Assembly: GCA_964498075.1 (NCBI GenBank)
Contig: CAZCGA010000036.1
Location: forward strand, 1 to 49,948
Length of the DNA: 49,948 nucleotides
Reading direction: 5' to 3'
Source of the DNA: CAZCGA01 sp964498075
GTDB taxonomy: Bacteria; Desulfobacterota; Binatia; HRBIN30
Both the position numbers and the translations under genes were made by a program. Shown one piece after another: positions 19,801 to 24,092 of this stretch (positions are counted from its first letter, which is position 1; every line of letters begins with the position of its first letter). The notes under the pieces were generated by a model that had not been told where the DNA came from, did not search any database, and was given only the letters and a program-made list of their open reading frames with translations.

Positions 19801-20356
19801 TGGGGACGCGTTCGAGACTCCGCATATGCGGCTCTTCGAGGTCGACGGCGATGGGCGGGTGCGTGCGTTGATCTTGTTCGATCTGGACGATCGCCACGCC
19901 GCGTTCGCCGAAGCGCAGGCACGCTTCGCCGCCGGGGAGGCGGCTACCGTCGGCGGGCTGGCTCCCTTACACGCGCTCGGCCGCGCGGTCACGCGCCGCG
20001 ACTGGGAGGCGGTGCCAGGATGTCTTGCCCATGATTTCCAGTTCCGCGACCAGCGCACGCTGGGCCTGAAGGGGCAGCTTGGCCGCGACGAATGGGTTGC
20101 GTCGCTGCGGGCACAGGCCGATCTGGCGCCCGACGTGGACGTGGAGACGCTCTGGACCATTGCATGGAACCGCCACGGGGTGGTCGAAGTGGGCCGAGTG
20201 TTCGGAACGATACGAGACGCCGGACCGTTCGAGAACGTTGCCCTCCGTGTCATGGTGATTGACGGTGATCGCCTGCGACACTTCGAGCTGTTCGAGGTCG
20301 GTGACGCCGACCAGGCGCTCGCGCGCTTCGAAGAGCTGTGCGCCGATCTAGCATGA
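7865..20356 (+). CDS. giant zinc-ribbon / cyclase / AAA ATPase / TPR protein with ten tandem double SnoaL-like units
   Basis: The reading frame is ~4163 residues from ATG 7865 (GTG 7838 is also possible). The opening MNCQSCGHENPATNRFCGGC is the usual family start. Domains in order: two zinc ribbons (1-55); class III cyclase (~62-240) with intact metal sites (IIFADLIGS, LLGDGVIAAFG) and GDPVNVAARLQ; AAA ATPase with Walker A GSPGLGKSRL (Lys283) and Walker B LAIDDLQWAE (Asp451/452); TPR-like helices (~720-1180); then from residue ~1223 ten tandem units of 270-305 residues. Each unit is two SnoaL/NTF2-like halves, marked by FDVGAYE, LYERYAELLPDG, TARSVAALLG, DDILDLRSDALL and ALARFDEL. Units 1-6, 7-8 and 9-10 form three subtypes. 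Palindromic DNA repeats are inserted in frame at 8910-9000, 10277-10400, 11421-11520 and at the unit junctions. SnoaL-like folds bind small hydrophobic ligands, so ligand sensing feeding the ATPase/cyclase is my inference. No membrane segment or export signal is visible. Confidence 0.9.
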   Translation: MNCQSCGHENPATNRFCGGCGAVLAWACPACAHVNPPDHRFCGACGAALVARASNKAEARKVVTIIFADLIGSTSTHERLDAESARRLMDRYYRALRVAVETHGGTVVKLLGDGVIAAFGVPRVAEDDAIRAVRAAIAMQLGFRELARAQSDAVGDLGLRVGVNTGEVVVSEGNDDVVGDPVNVAARLQQEAHDGDVLIGESTRRLVSELVTLAPFGVLTLKGRSETVAAYRVVSLDRPAGAVATAFVGRDDELRRVMAVYDAAVAERRARLAVILGSPGLGKSRLLDEVGGRLGDAATVLTAHCDSAGGATFAPIAKAVRTFLRIDSATRGDALRGPAIEPTAGRVQVPLLTKEGSGEVCMPSTLPPPSPLLGKEGEAWGVVLQQPASGDALRAAIAAALPGHNPDHVRIADGITALLAGTPGSPEETFFVIRRFLAALATTRPVVLAIDDLQWAEPLLLDLVEHLIQWSKEVPLLVLAAARPELRDSRSSLSSTGGLVTDVVTLTGLDAGAATRLAANVIGADALPAAVAGRVLATSEGNPLFLSELVRMLVNDGALKRDGDRWTTTVDLAALDMPPTIHALLAARIERLRPEDRLVLERAAVVGRQFSRAAVAHLLPREITDLDARLESLRRSELIEPDAAWFLGEPALRFHHGLTRDAAYRRILKGTRAELHGRFADWIESRVGEAIEHDETLGWHLEQAHQHLRELGPIDAHGRALGERAARYLAAAGRRALARDDLSPAANLLGRALDRLDASDPARAELALDWCEALLCAGEVGPAAKAIAELGRFIGEDAADQIGAPSPTHLLSVGEGRGEGDARSVPSPSGTLTLPSPTLSKRAGEDSGRLRAWHTCFIGQLAVLTDPQALHATADAVAAAAEELAAAGDTAGEAKAHSVHAAALQRLGKIGACEAALDKALAAARRADDRRRSNAVLAGAPLAALWGPSPVTRASGRCLDVVRVLRITQGAPAVEAVALRCQAVLEALRGRTEAARRMIASSRRMVEELGITQGLLEADMFAGLIELLEGDAAVAERSLRTAYEGLRTHGLGIDAARAAALLGRALFAQGKTEEAETLSHESEALAGDDLQAAIAWRRVRAEALAQRGEHRTAVEVARTAVDIVAGTDALLLHADARMALAAALRAAGQINEADAEEARAIELWEAKGATLLAERARETQTARSGFPLPLGEGRGEGKEPAASHERSPHPSPLPEGEGAERTRRRIRPNAATANAEHFEAAIAARDADAIAAHVGSSGEVIEHTTGAVYDRQRSLASWLSWLRAEDGTYRIEPLATLGDSLALCRQWTSASGAAGEMFDVGAYEMEHVLLIEVDGQEQRRRTESFAADRLGDAVARLYERYAELLPDGPERERAVVTARSAKTLLESFEPDRWATAFSPAIEFCDPRTVGMGSVHGADALLPGVRALFELTADWTTRVDEILDLRSDALLVRWTNFGTDRASGGAFERNLCILWTFGADGLLTRWEQSEADRDAEALARFDELVGSNPSVSPLGKGRTKEGSPARSSRRVRANAATAHAAREDAAFAARDGDAFATLFADDVEVVDHPNGARHDRLEYLTSLGRLLRTQDLTRRHEPLATLGDALALCRLSLSSGGIARGNFDVGAYEAERINLFEVDAQGRCRRGEFFADNRLGDAVARLYERYADLLPDGSARARAAATARSVAVMLAPGDLDRYRTAIAPTIEFFDHRLVGSGYARGAEQFLHRIRVLAETSANTDMRSDDILDLRSDAFLLRRITSGTDRSSGGTYERHLLVLEVFGADGLVVRSERFEADHEAEALARFDELVGSNPSVSPLGKGRTKEGSPARTARRVRPNAATATVARLDAAFVARDADALPNLAPDEVVDHTTGVTYDRHGVLTSFGVLLRAQDPICQHEPLATLGDSLALCRQSLSASRIGDGELDVGAYEREKIFLIEVDAQGRRGRDELFAAERIGDAITRLYERYAELQPAGPTRERAAMTARSVAALGSFDLERLEVAFAPDVENIDHRVLGTWSARGADALLQHYRSMRELADNLAMRDDDVLGLRPDGFLLRRMHLGTDRAGGGIYERSNLALVCFGNDGRMARSELFDTDREAEALARFDELVGSNPSVSPLAKGRTKEGSPAHTARRVRANAATALEARADATLAARDPDALLALLSDEFEVLDHTTGVVYDGQGYLATWRVLLKAEHPSVVRETLASLGDSLALYRESTSASGFLGRTFDVSAYEKVEIDLVEVDAQGRQRRRELFAASRLGDAVARLYERYAELLPDGPACTRAAATARSVAALLGPVDLTRYATAFAQTIEYVDNRIVGLGSVHGAEALLRSSHAMLELLADVAARLDDILDLRSDALLFRWTTFGTDRTGGGAVERTVCLLAIFGADGLLTRLEQSEGDRDDQALARFDELVGSNPSVSPLAKGRTKEGSPSRAARRVRANAATASAARIDTAIAARDVDALSTLFAERVETVQHPTGTTYGREGLLATWRWLLSSRDPTCRHTPLGTLGDSLALCRLSLSASGFAGATFDVGAYEREDIELIEADAQGRHRRYEVFASDHLGNAVVRLYERYADLLPDGPERERAAATARSVAALLGPGTFDIERLATVLAPAVEFADHRSVGIGSARGADVFLGWVRTLVELADDVAVHVDDILGLRSDALLDRFTTSGTDRAGGGAFVREVVALFVFGSDGLVTRIEHFDADREEEALARFDELSMNPSVVRREGEPSGEPWAGKSGSAEALRPGSGQASPSQSSLPSRRAQTITRRVRANAATANIRSVEAAVAARDADAFVTLLSDNVASVDHTTGAEFDRPQVLRDWRSFLSAENLTVTNEPLATLGELLALYRDSLSASGVARGNFDVGPYEREQIVLVEVDAAGRRRRIEIFAENRLGDAIARLYERYAELLPGGPARTRAVATARSVAALLGPFDPERYATAYASAIETVDHRTLGTWSARGAQAVLQHFRSLRDVAADVAIRQDDILDLRSDTYFVHQTHSGTDRVGGGAYERQFHVILMFGTDGLLTRMEMFDSDRLGEALARFDALVRDSGERRAITTSAHIDNSVTRSMQRMAEAWNAGDWDCVAAFYPPDFRLIDSRTLIHLDLDREQYLQGARLTWDMRSSRLTSEVLATRGDRLALQRTRHEVADADVGPSEREYLSIIEGDARGNHVTMVLFDADAVDAAYADLDARYVEGEAAPYAATWEAYLRNARAMATREWEQLRAAYAPDCVLEDHRPLGLPTLRSRDECVASVRAFVELRPDARSRTPHVLALTGRWSLTVTVWTGSETEGAFEIPAVAVTGFDSSGHTERVDLYDLDQLDEARARFAELTTAPRALRIENGATRSLARMESAWEARDWDTVAALYAPGFWQSDRRRLILLELGRRQAIEGLRATWDMRWSRLTSEVLATRGGRLALARVLVEVADADMGPSEREVLTLVEVDARGERVLNVLFDPDALDAASAELDRRYGAGEAAPYAASWERYLRNLRVTAARDWEGIAATYAPDCVLEDHRPLGLPMLRSRDECVASVRAFVDLRPDATLRTDHVLALDDRRLLNVTGWTGGEAEGRFEIPVVVVSLHGSDGARRMHLYNLDQLDEAWARFAELRPDPLRVPPNAACRAHDRVIEARRARNWPALRALATDDFVYEDRRRRALLTGGVDLWTESLKFYLSAGEFAHELIATAGDRVALQRSVLTGQPDGVAVEVEFLLLREINATGQHVAVILFDPEDRRAASTELLERHARNEEGRSIPAAVFEGFRAINDHDLDRFRATLHDDFVFDDHRRTGVGRIEGADDYVASIRPLFEGAPDFFTDNLYYVAIEPHGTLAIARTFGTLAEGGEFESVFVRLALYRDDRFARIEQFEVEDLDRARARFEELRPDPLRIPPNATTRASDRWGEAFVARDWSAVHALVSDDFTYEDRGKRALVSGNVETWIASMQFLTSQPGFQFEIELIATLGDRIALERMVWTGGPDGDAFETPHMRLFEVDGDGRVRALILFDLDDRHAAFAEAQARFAAGEAATVGGLAPLHALGRAVTRRDWEAVPGCLAHDFQFRDQRTLGLKGQLGRDEWVASLRAQADLAPDVDVETLWTIAWNRHGVVEVGRVFGTIRDAGPFENVALRVMVIDGDRLRHFELFEVGDADQALARFEELCADLA
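8858..9045 (+). repeat. palindromic insertion flanked by a 14-bp direct repeat, inside the giant gene's ATPase domain
   Basis: GGTGACGCCCTGCG occurs at 8858-8871 and again at 9032-9045, 174 bp apart (58 codons, frame kept). Between them lie a hairpin CCCCTCCTT/AAGGAGGGG (8912-8932, loop ACC) and a hairpin CCCCCTCCTT/AAGGAGGGGG (8974-8996), arranged as inverted copies around a short spacer. In the protein the GDALR pentapeptide is doubled and the insert reads as a low-complexity loop between IDSAT and AAIAAALPG. This is the pattern of a small mobile element with a target-site duplication. Confidence 0.75.
10277..10400 (+). repeat. in-frame inverted repeat (GTGAGGG family, copy 1)
   Basis: The left arm 10295-10323 (core GCGTGGGAGAGGGTCGGGG) and right arm 10356-10383 (core CACCCTCCCCTCTCCCACGC) are near-perfect inverted copies around a 32-nt spacer. 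Each arm can also fold with its outer flank (CGCCCACGC/GCGTGGG and CTCCCACGC/GCGCGGGAG). It is translated as a Ser/Pro/Gly-rich loop within the TPR region of the giant protein. Confidence 0.75.
11421..11520 (+). repeat. in-frame inverted repeat (GTGAGGG family, copy 2)
   Basis: Arms 11432-11454 and 11485-11507 are 23-bp inverted copies (21 of 23 match), sharing the core GGGAGAGGGTCGGGGTGAGG with the copy near 10300. The outer flanks add hairpins CCCTCTCCC/GGGAGAGGG (11422-11442) and a matching one at 11497-11517. It lies exactly between the TPR region and the first SnoaL-like unit and is translated in frame. Confidence 0.75.
12384..12428 (+). repeat. 45-bp nested hairpin at SnoaL unit 1/2 junction
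   Basis: The outer stem ACCCCTCT/AGAGGGGT and the inner stem CTCCCCTT/AAGGGGAG (loop GGT) are separated by GTAT and AACAAA. It is translated as part of SNPSVSPLGKGRTKEGSPA. It is 15 codons long, so the frame is kept. Confidence 0.8.
13296..13340 (+). repeat. 45-bp nested hairpin at SnoaL unit 2/3 junction
   Basis: Same element as at 12384. It differs only at GTCT for GTAT and in the inner loop (GGC). Position within the unit and reading frame are identical. Confidence 0.8.
14199..14243 (+). repeat. 45-bp nested hairpin at SnoaL unit 3/4 junction
   Basis: Same element with inner loop GCC. Outer and inner stems are unchanged from the other copies, while the surrounding SnoaL-like coding sequence has diverged clearly. 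Confidence 0.8.
15111..15155 (+). repeat. 45-bp nested hairpin at SnoaL unit 4/5 junction
   Basis: Same element with inner loop GCC, identical over its 45 bp to the copy at 14199. Confidence 0.8.
16041..16136 (+). repeat. different palindromic element at SnoaL unit 5/6 junction
   Basis: The ends GGGAGGGCGAGCC (16044-16056) and GGCCTCGCCCTCCC (16120-16133) are inverted copies. Inside is a second stem GCGAGCCG/CGGCTCGG, plus CCCTTCGACCAGGCTCAGGA, which resembles a dispersed repeat seen in many environmental bacterial genomes. It replaces the 45-bp hairpin found at the four preceding junctions and makes unit 5 longer (999 bp spacing). Confidence 0.65.
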
Positions 20357-20554
20357 GCGCAGCATGCGCGAAGAGACGGGAGCCTATGGAATAGCCTCAA
20401 CCAGGAAGTCCCGCATGCGAGCGCTTGCACGCTGCTCGTGTCGGCTGACGGCGTGTTCGACATCCAGCACGTTGACGACGCCATGAAAGAGATTCCGGCC
20501 GACAAGGCTTTGAAGGGGTCGAAGGCATCGGGGAAGAAACCACGGAAGAAGTGA
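20357..20554 (+). other. stop-free stretch directly after the giant gene, in the same frame; possible gene remnant
   Basis: After TGA 20354-20356 the same frame stays open for 65 codons to TGA 20552. It includes GSLWNSLNQEVPHASACTLL, DGVFDIQHVDDAMKEIPAD and a Lys-rich end GSKASGKKPRKK. The composition looks protein-like, but no start codon with a ribosome binding site precedes it. It may be the 3' end of a lost gene or a former extension of the giant protein. I do not recognise the family. Confidence 0.35.
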
Positions 20555-20590
20555 TTGCGGTTGCCATCGCGCGACAACGAGGAGGGACAG

Positions 20591-22075
20591 ATGACACGTC
20601 ACATCAGTCGCAGGGAATTCGTCAAGCAAAGCGTGCTGGCCGGAGCCGCACTGGCGGTTCCGGCGCTCGCCGGGTGCTCGTCACGTCCTACAAGGCGCCA
20701 GGCGGCCGCCCAGGTGAAGAACGTGGCCGAGATCGATCCTGCAGCGATTCGCAAGTTCGCCGGGGGACTGCAAGGCCGCGTGATTCTCCCCGGCGATTCC
20801 GACTACGAGTCGGCACGTCACGTATTCAACTGGGCGGTCGACAAGCATCCAGGGATGATCGTGCGCTGCGCCAGTGCAGCAGACGTCGTCGGCTCAGTGG
20901 ACTTTGGGCGCGACCACGACTTGCTGGTCGCCGTCCGCGCCGGCGGTCACAGCTTGGCTGGAAAATCGACGTGCGATGGCGGGATGGTCATCGACGTGTC
21001 CGAGATGAAGAGGATAGACATCGATCCCGCCAAGCAGATCGCACGCGCCGACGCGGGACTCCTGCTGGGTGAGTTCGATCACGCCACGCAAGCCTTCGGT
21101 TTGGCGACGACCCTCGGCACGGCGCCGCCGACGGGCATCGCCGGTTTGACCACCGGTGGCGGGCTGGGCTGGCTGATGGGGAAGTACGGGCTGGCGTGCG
21201 ACAACCTGCGGGAGGTCCAAGTCGTCACGGCGGACGGCCACACGCTGACCGCCAACGCCGAGCAGAACGCCGACCTGTTCTGGGGTGTGCGCGGCGGCGG
21301 GGGGAACTTCGGCATCGTCACCTCGTTCGAGTACCAGCTCCACCCGGTCGGCCCAGTGCTGGCCGGTGCCGTGACTTACCCGGCGCCGCGCCTCAAGGAT
21401 GTCCTGCGATTCTACCGCAAGTTCACAGGGGCCCTCCCCGACGAGATCCGCGTCGATATCGGCAATGAGCAGCTGTCGGACAACGCGGGAGCCTATATCG
21501 CGCTATGCTGCAGCGGCGATCTGGATGCCGGCGAGAGGTTGCTGACGCCGCTCCGCTCGTATGCTCCGCGGCTCGCAGATGCCGTCCGCCCCATGCCGTA
21601 CGTTCAAATCCAAGCACTTTTCGGTGTCCCGCCGGGACACTTTTCCACGTATATCCGGAGCAGTTTCCTTCGTGAGCTGAGCGACGGAGCCATCGACGTG
21701 ATCGTGGAGAACGCGGCGCGGGCTCCCTCGCCGAGCTGCACGTTCTTCATCGAGCGGTTTAGCGGGGCCGCCTGCCGTGTCGGCGCGACGGAAACCGCCT
21801 TCAGCGCCAGAGAGCCGGGCTTCAATTTCGCGGTGTGGGCTTTGTGGCAAGACCCTGCGGAGGCGCGTCTGGCAACCGCATGGGGGCGAGGATTCTGGGA
21901 CGCGATGCAACCCTTCCTGCGCACCGCGGTGTATTCGAATTACCTGGAGGACGAAGGCGAAGGCCGCGCCAGAGCCGCGTACGGCGTCAACTACGACCGC
22001 CTGGTCGCCCTGAAGAACAAGTACGACTCCACCAACTTCTTCCGCCTCAACCAGAACATCAAGCCGACGGTGTGA
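20591..22075 (+). CDS. Tat-exported FAD-linked oxidase (berberine-bridge-enzyme-like)
   Basis: The start ATG 20591 follows GGAGGGAC. Residues 1-35 form a twin-arginine signal, SRREFVKQSVLAGAALAVPA, ending at a possible lipobox LAGC. The FAD-binding PCMH domain contains VRAGGHSLAGKS, whose His is the usual 8-alpha-histidyl FAD attachment site. It also has GLGWLMGKYGLACDNL, whose Cys matches the second, 6-S-cysteinyl attachment, so bicovalent FAD is expected. The BBE C-terminal motif NYDRLVALKNKYDSTNFFRL is complete. Total length is 494 residues, normal for the family. It probably oxidises an alcohol or sugar outside the cytoplasmic membrane, and the substrate is unknown. It is a stand-alone gene following the giant cyclase. 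Confidence 0.9.
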   Translation: MTRHISRREFVKQSVLAGAALAVPALAGCSSRPTRRQAAAQVKNVAEIDPAAIRKFAGGLQGRVILPGDSDYESARHVFNWAVDKHPGMIVRCASAADVVGSVDFGRDHDLLVAVRAGGHSLAGKSTCDGGMVIDVSEMKRIDIDPAKQIARADAGLLLGEFDHATQAFGLATTLGTAPPTGIAGLTTGGGLGWLMGKYGLACDNLREVQVVTADGHTLTANAEQNADLFWGVRGGGGNFGIVTSFEYQLHPVGPVLAGAVTYPAPRLKDVLRFYRKFTGALPDEIRVDIGNEQLSDNAGAYIALCCSGDLDAGERLLTPLRSYAPRLADAVRPMPYVQIQALFGVPPGHFSTYIRSSFLRELSDGAIDVIVENAARAPSPSCTFFIERFSGAACRVGATETAFSAREPGFNFAVWALWQDPAEARLATAWGRGFWDAMQPFLRTAVYSNYLEDEGEGRARAAYGVNYDRLVALKNKYDSTNFFRLNQNIKPTV

Positions 22076-22136
22076 CCGCACAAGTGGCCGGCGGGCGCCC
22101 TTCCTCGCCTCCGATCGACCTGTGATAGGACGCGAT

Positions 22137-22259
22137 ATGCGCTGCTCTGCATGTGGCCGAGACAATCGCAGTGACGCCAGGTTCTGCCTCGGCTGTGGGA
22201 CCACACTCGCTCCTACTTGCCCTCACTGCGGACGCGAGGTCCCGAGCTCACGCAGATGG
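22137..22259 (+). pseudogene. 5' remnant of a zinc-ribbon (cyclase/ATPase-type) gene
   Basis: The start ATG 22137 (GTG 22122 also in frame) opens MRCSACGRDNRSDARFCLGC followed by PTCPHCGREVP. This is the double zinc ribbon that begins the 4440 and 7865 proteins. After the second CxxC the frame turns to unrelated Arg-rich sequence, and no cyclase domain follows. It is the head of a lost paralogue. Confidence 0.65.
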
Positions 22260-22294
22260 GCGCGACGGGGCACGCGGAGAGAATCAGCCGCCCG

Positions 22295-22316
22295 CTGTCA
22301 GCGATCAGCGGTCAGC
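22295..22316 (+). repeat. short GTCAGC/ATCAGC tandem motif
   Basis: Three to four hexamer-like copies (GTCAGC, ATCAGC, GTCAGC) lie between the two zinc-ribbon remnants. It may be a trace of the event that removed the intervening gene body. Confidence 0.4.
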
Positions 22317-22326
22317 ACAGAGACGC

Positions 22327-22410
22327 ATGAAGCAAACGGCCCAAACCTGCCCGAGCTGCGGCCGCGAGAACCGAGAGGCGGCGAAGCTCTGCGGTAAGCA
22401 AGCTGAGTGA
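22327..22410 (+). pseudogene. second short zinc-ribbon gene start
   Basis: ATG 22327 opens a 27-codon frame, MKQTAQTCPSCGRENREAAK, with one CxxCG pair and a stop at 22408. It resembles the first 20 residues of the zinc-ribbon cyclase proteins. With the remnant at 22137 and the hexamer repeat it accounts for most of the 22076-22516 gap; nothing else is visible there apart from the AGGAG site of the next gene. Confidence 0.55.
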
Positions 22411-22516
22411 GCCGTGTCGCTCCAGTGACTCTGTGCGGGCGACGAGGCTCTTCGGTAAACACGTACTGGCGTTCTGCGTGCGTTTGTGAATTAAGGGGGC
22501 TCCAGGAGATCCGTTC

Positions 22517-23350
22517 ATGCGCCCACCACTCGTCCCGTTCGTCCTGACCGCGGTCGCATCGCTTCTTCAGGTCGCCGCGTCCTCTGCCGCCGATGCGGAT
22601 GAGGGCAGCGTCGGCATCCTGGTGCTCATGGAGCATCGCGTCGGCAGCCCGGCCCTGGCGCAGCCCTATGTCGATCGCTTCGTCACCATGGCCGCCCAGG
22701 AGAACGGCTGGAGCGCCGCGAAGGGACAATACCTGACCAGCCGCAGTAGCGCGGAAGCCTTCATTCAAGCCCAGCCGCCTCACTACGGCATCCTCTCGCT
22801 GGCCGCCTTCCTGGCGCTGCGCCGCGTCGATCACCTTGATGTGCTCGGCCAAGTGACCTCGGCGCTCGCCGGCGGTCGGCAGTATCATCTCATCAGTAGT
22901 ACGGCCGCGAGCCTCGGCGAGTGCAAAGGGAAGCGGTTGGCGAGCGATCATACCGATGACGCGAAGTTCATCGAGCGGGTGGTGGCCGCCGGGCGGTTCA
23001 AATTGAGTGACTTCAAGCTCGTCCAAACGCAGCGGCCCCTGCAGACCATCCAGAAGGTCGTCACCGGTGAAGCCGATTGCGCCCTGGTCGACGAGGCCCA
23101 GCTCTCCGAGCTTTCCCACATCGAGGGCGTCGACGGCGTCCGCTCGGTGTGGAAGAGCGCCGAGCTGCCACAGATGGCCGTGGTCGCCTTCCCGGCCGCG
23201 CCGAAGGCCGAGCGCCGCAAGTTTCAGGAAAACCTCGCCGACGTCTGTGACGGCAATGGGCAAACCGTCTGCGCCGAAGTGGGAATCACCGCGCTCAAGG
23301 CCGCGAGCGATGCGGATTACGCCGCTGTGGTGGCCGCGTATGGCGAGTAG
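22517..23350 (+). CDS. PhnD-like periplasmic phosphate/phosphonate-type binding protein
   Basis: This is a 277-residue protein with an N-terminal signal peptide (cleavage after about residue 25, ASSAADAD). The mature part follows the PhnD/TAXI type II binding fold: YVDRFVTMAAQENGW, HYGILSLAAFLALR, LGECKGKRLASDHTDDAKFI, TGEADCALVDEAQLSEL. AGGAG lies 8 nt before ATG 22517. No ABC transporter permease or ATPase lies nearby. The following gene encodes a TPR lipoprotein that overlaps its stop, so the pair may form a sensing or capture unit. The ligand cannot be deduced. Confidence 0.8.
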   Translation: MRPPLVPFVLTAVASLLQVAASSAADADEGSVGILVLMEHRVGSPALAQPYVDRFVTMAAQENGWSAAKGQYLTSRSSAEAFIQAQPPHYGILSLAAFLALRRVDHLDVLGQVTSALAGGRQYHLISSTAASLGECKGKRLASDHTDDAKFIERVVAAGRFKLSDFKLVQTQRPLQTIQKVVTGEADCALVDEAQLSELSHIEGVDGVRSVWKSAELPQMAVVAFPAAPKAERRKFQENLADVCDGNGQTVCAEVGITALKAASDADYAAVVAAYGE

Positions 23351-24089
23351 CACTCGGCGGGGTCATTCGTTACCCGGCGCTGTGGCCGTTCGGCTTCGCA
23401 AACTCGGTTTCGGGGAGAATCGACGGCCGGCTTGGCGGAGGGCGGTCTGTCTTATCGGGATTGTCCTGGTCGCCGGGTGCAGCGCCCGGCGACCTCCGGT
23501 TCATCCCGAGCTGACGGTGCTAGGGGACCGCCCGGACGCCCTCGCGGTTCACGATGCGCTCGAAGCGCAGATCGCCACAGGCCAGGACACGCCCGCCGAC
23601 CGCCAGTACGCCTACCGCGCCGTTTGCCTCTACGAAGAAGACAGCGCCGCCTATACGTTTGCGCGCGCCGCAGTCACCGGGCGACTGGTGCAGCAGAAGG
23701 GCTTGTTGGGAGCCTACCTCATTCCGGAGGTCGAACGGTATGCGTGGCGCAGCCGCGAGCTCGACCCGACGTTCCGCGACGGTGCGGCGACGCGGCTGCT
23801 CGGCACCTTGTATGTGATTGCACCGGCCACAGTTCTGCGGCACGGCAACTCCGAAGTCGGTGTGGAGCTCCTCGAAGGCCTCACCGCAGAGCGGCCCGAC
23901 ATCCCTGAGAATCACCTCCGGCTGGCTGAGGCGTACATCGCCCTCAGCGACCCGGTGTCGGCGGCACCGCATCTCTGCTGGTGCCTGGCCCACCGAATGC
24001 GCTTTCGCCCGGATGATCAGACGCTGCTGAATCAGCTCGTCGCTATAGCCGGGCCGCTCCAATGCGCGGAGCGCGGCAGCGCGGGGTGA
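23340..24089 (+). CDS. TPR-containing putative lipoprotein (TatT-like)
   Basis: This frame starts at ATG 23340, overlapping the end of the binding-protein gene by 11 nt, which suggests translational coupling; GTG 23382 is an alternative start. A hydrophobic segment CLIGIVLVAGC gives a lipobox Cys. The mature part is all-helical with TPR-like spacing (YRAVCLYEEDSAAYTFARAA, VERYAWRSRELDPTFRDGAA, LLEGLTAERPDIPENHLRLA). The layout resembles the TatT component of TRAP transporter-associated proteins. It probably sits in the periplasm and helps the substrate-binding protein encoded just upstream. It ends 3 nt from the convergent MMPL gene. Confidence 0.65.
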   Translation: MASSTRRGHSLPGAVAVRLRKLGFGENRRPAWRRAVCLIGIVLVAGCSARRPPVHPELTVLGDRPDALAVHDALEAQIATGQDTPADRQYAYRAVCLYEEDSAAYTFARAAVTGRLVQQKGLLGAYLIPEVERYAWRSRELDPTFRDGAATRLLGTLYVIAPATVLRHGNSEVGVELLEGLTAERPDIPENHLRLAEAYIALSDPVSAAPHLCWCLAHRMRFRPDDQTLLNQLVAIAGPLQCAERGSAG

Positions 24090-24092
24090 GGG

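Larger units (their letters stand above)
11531..20353 (+). repeat. ten tandem coding repeats (double SnoaL/NTF2-like units)
   Basis: Unit starts, taken at the conserved NAATA-type motif, are near 11531, 12446, 13358, 14261, 15173, 16172, 17062, 17897, 18724 and 19541. The spacings are 915, 912, 903, 912, 999, then about 890, 835, 827 and 817 bp. Units 1-6 share RVRANAATA, EPLATLGDSLAL and GTDRAGGG. Units 7-8 share SEVLATRG, EDHRPLGLP and SRDECVASVRAF. Units 9-10 share RPDPLR, PPNA and YEDR. Each unit splits into two halves of similar layout, giving about 20 SnoaL-like half-domains. Confidence 0.8.

Noticed and set aside
23007..23339. upstream extension of the TPR lipoprotein frame
   Set aside because: It overlaps the PhnD-like gene in another frame and has Arg/Ser-rich shadow composition. 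The lipoprotein signal lies downstream of 23340.
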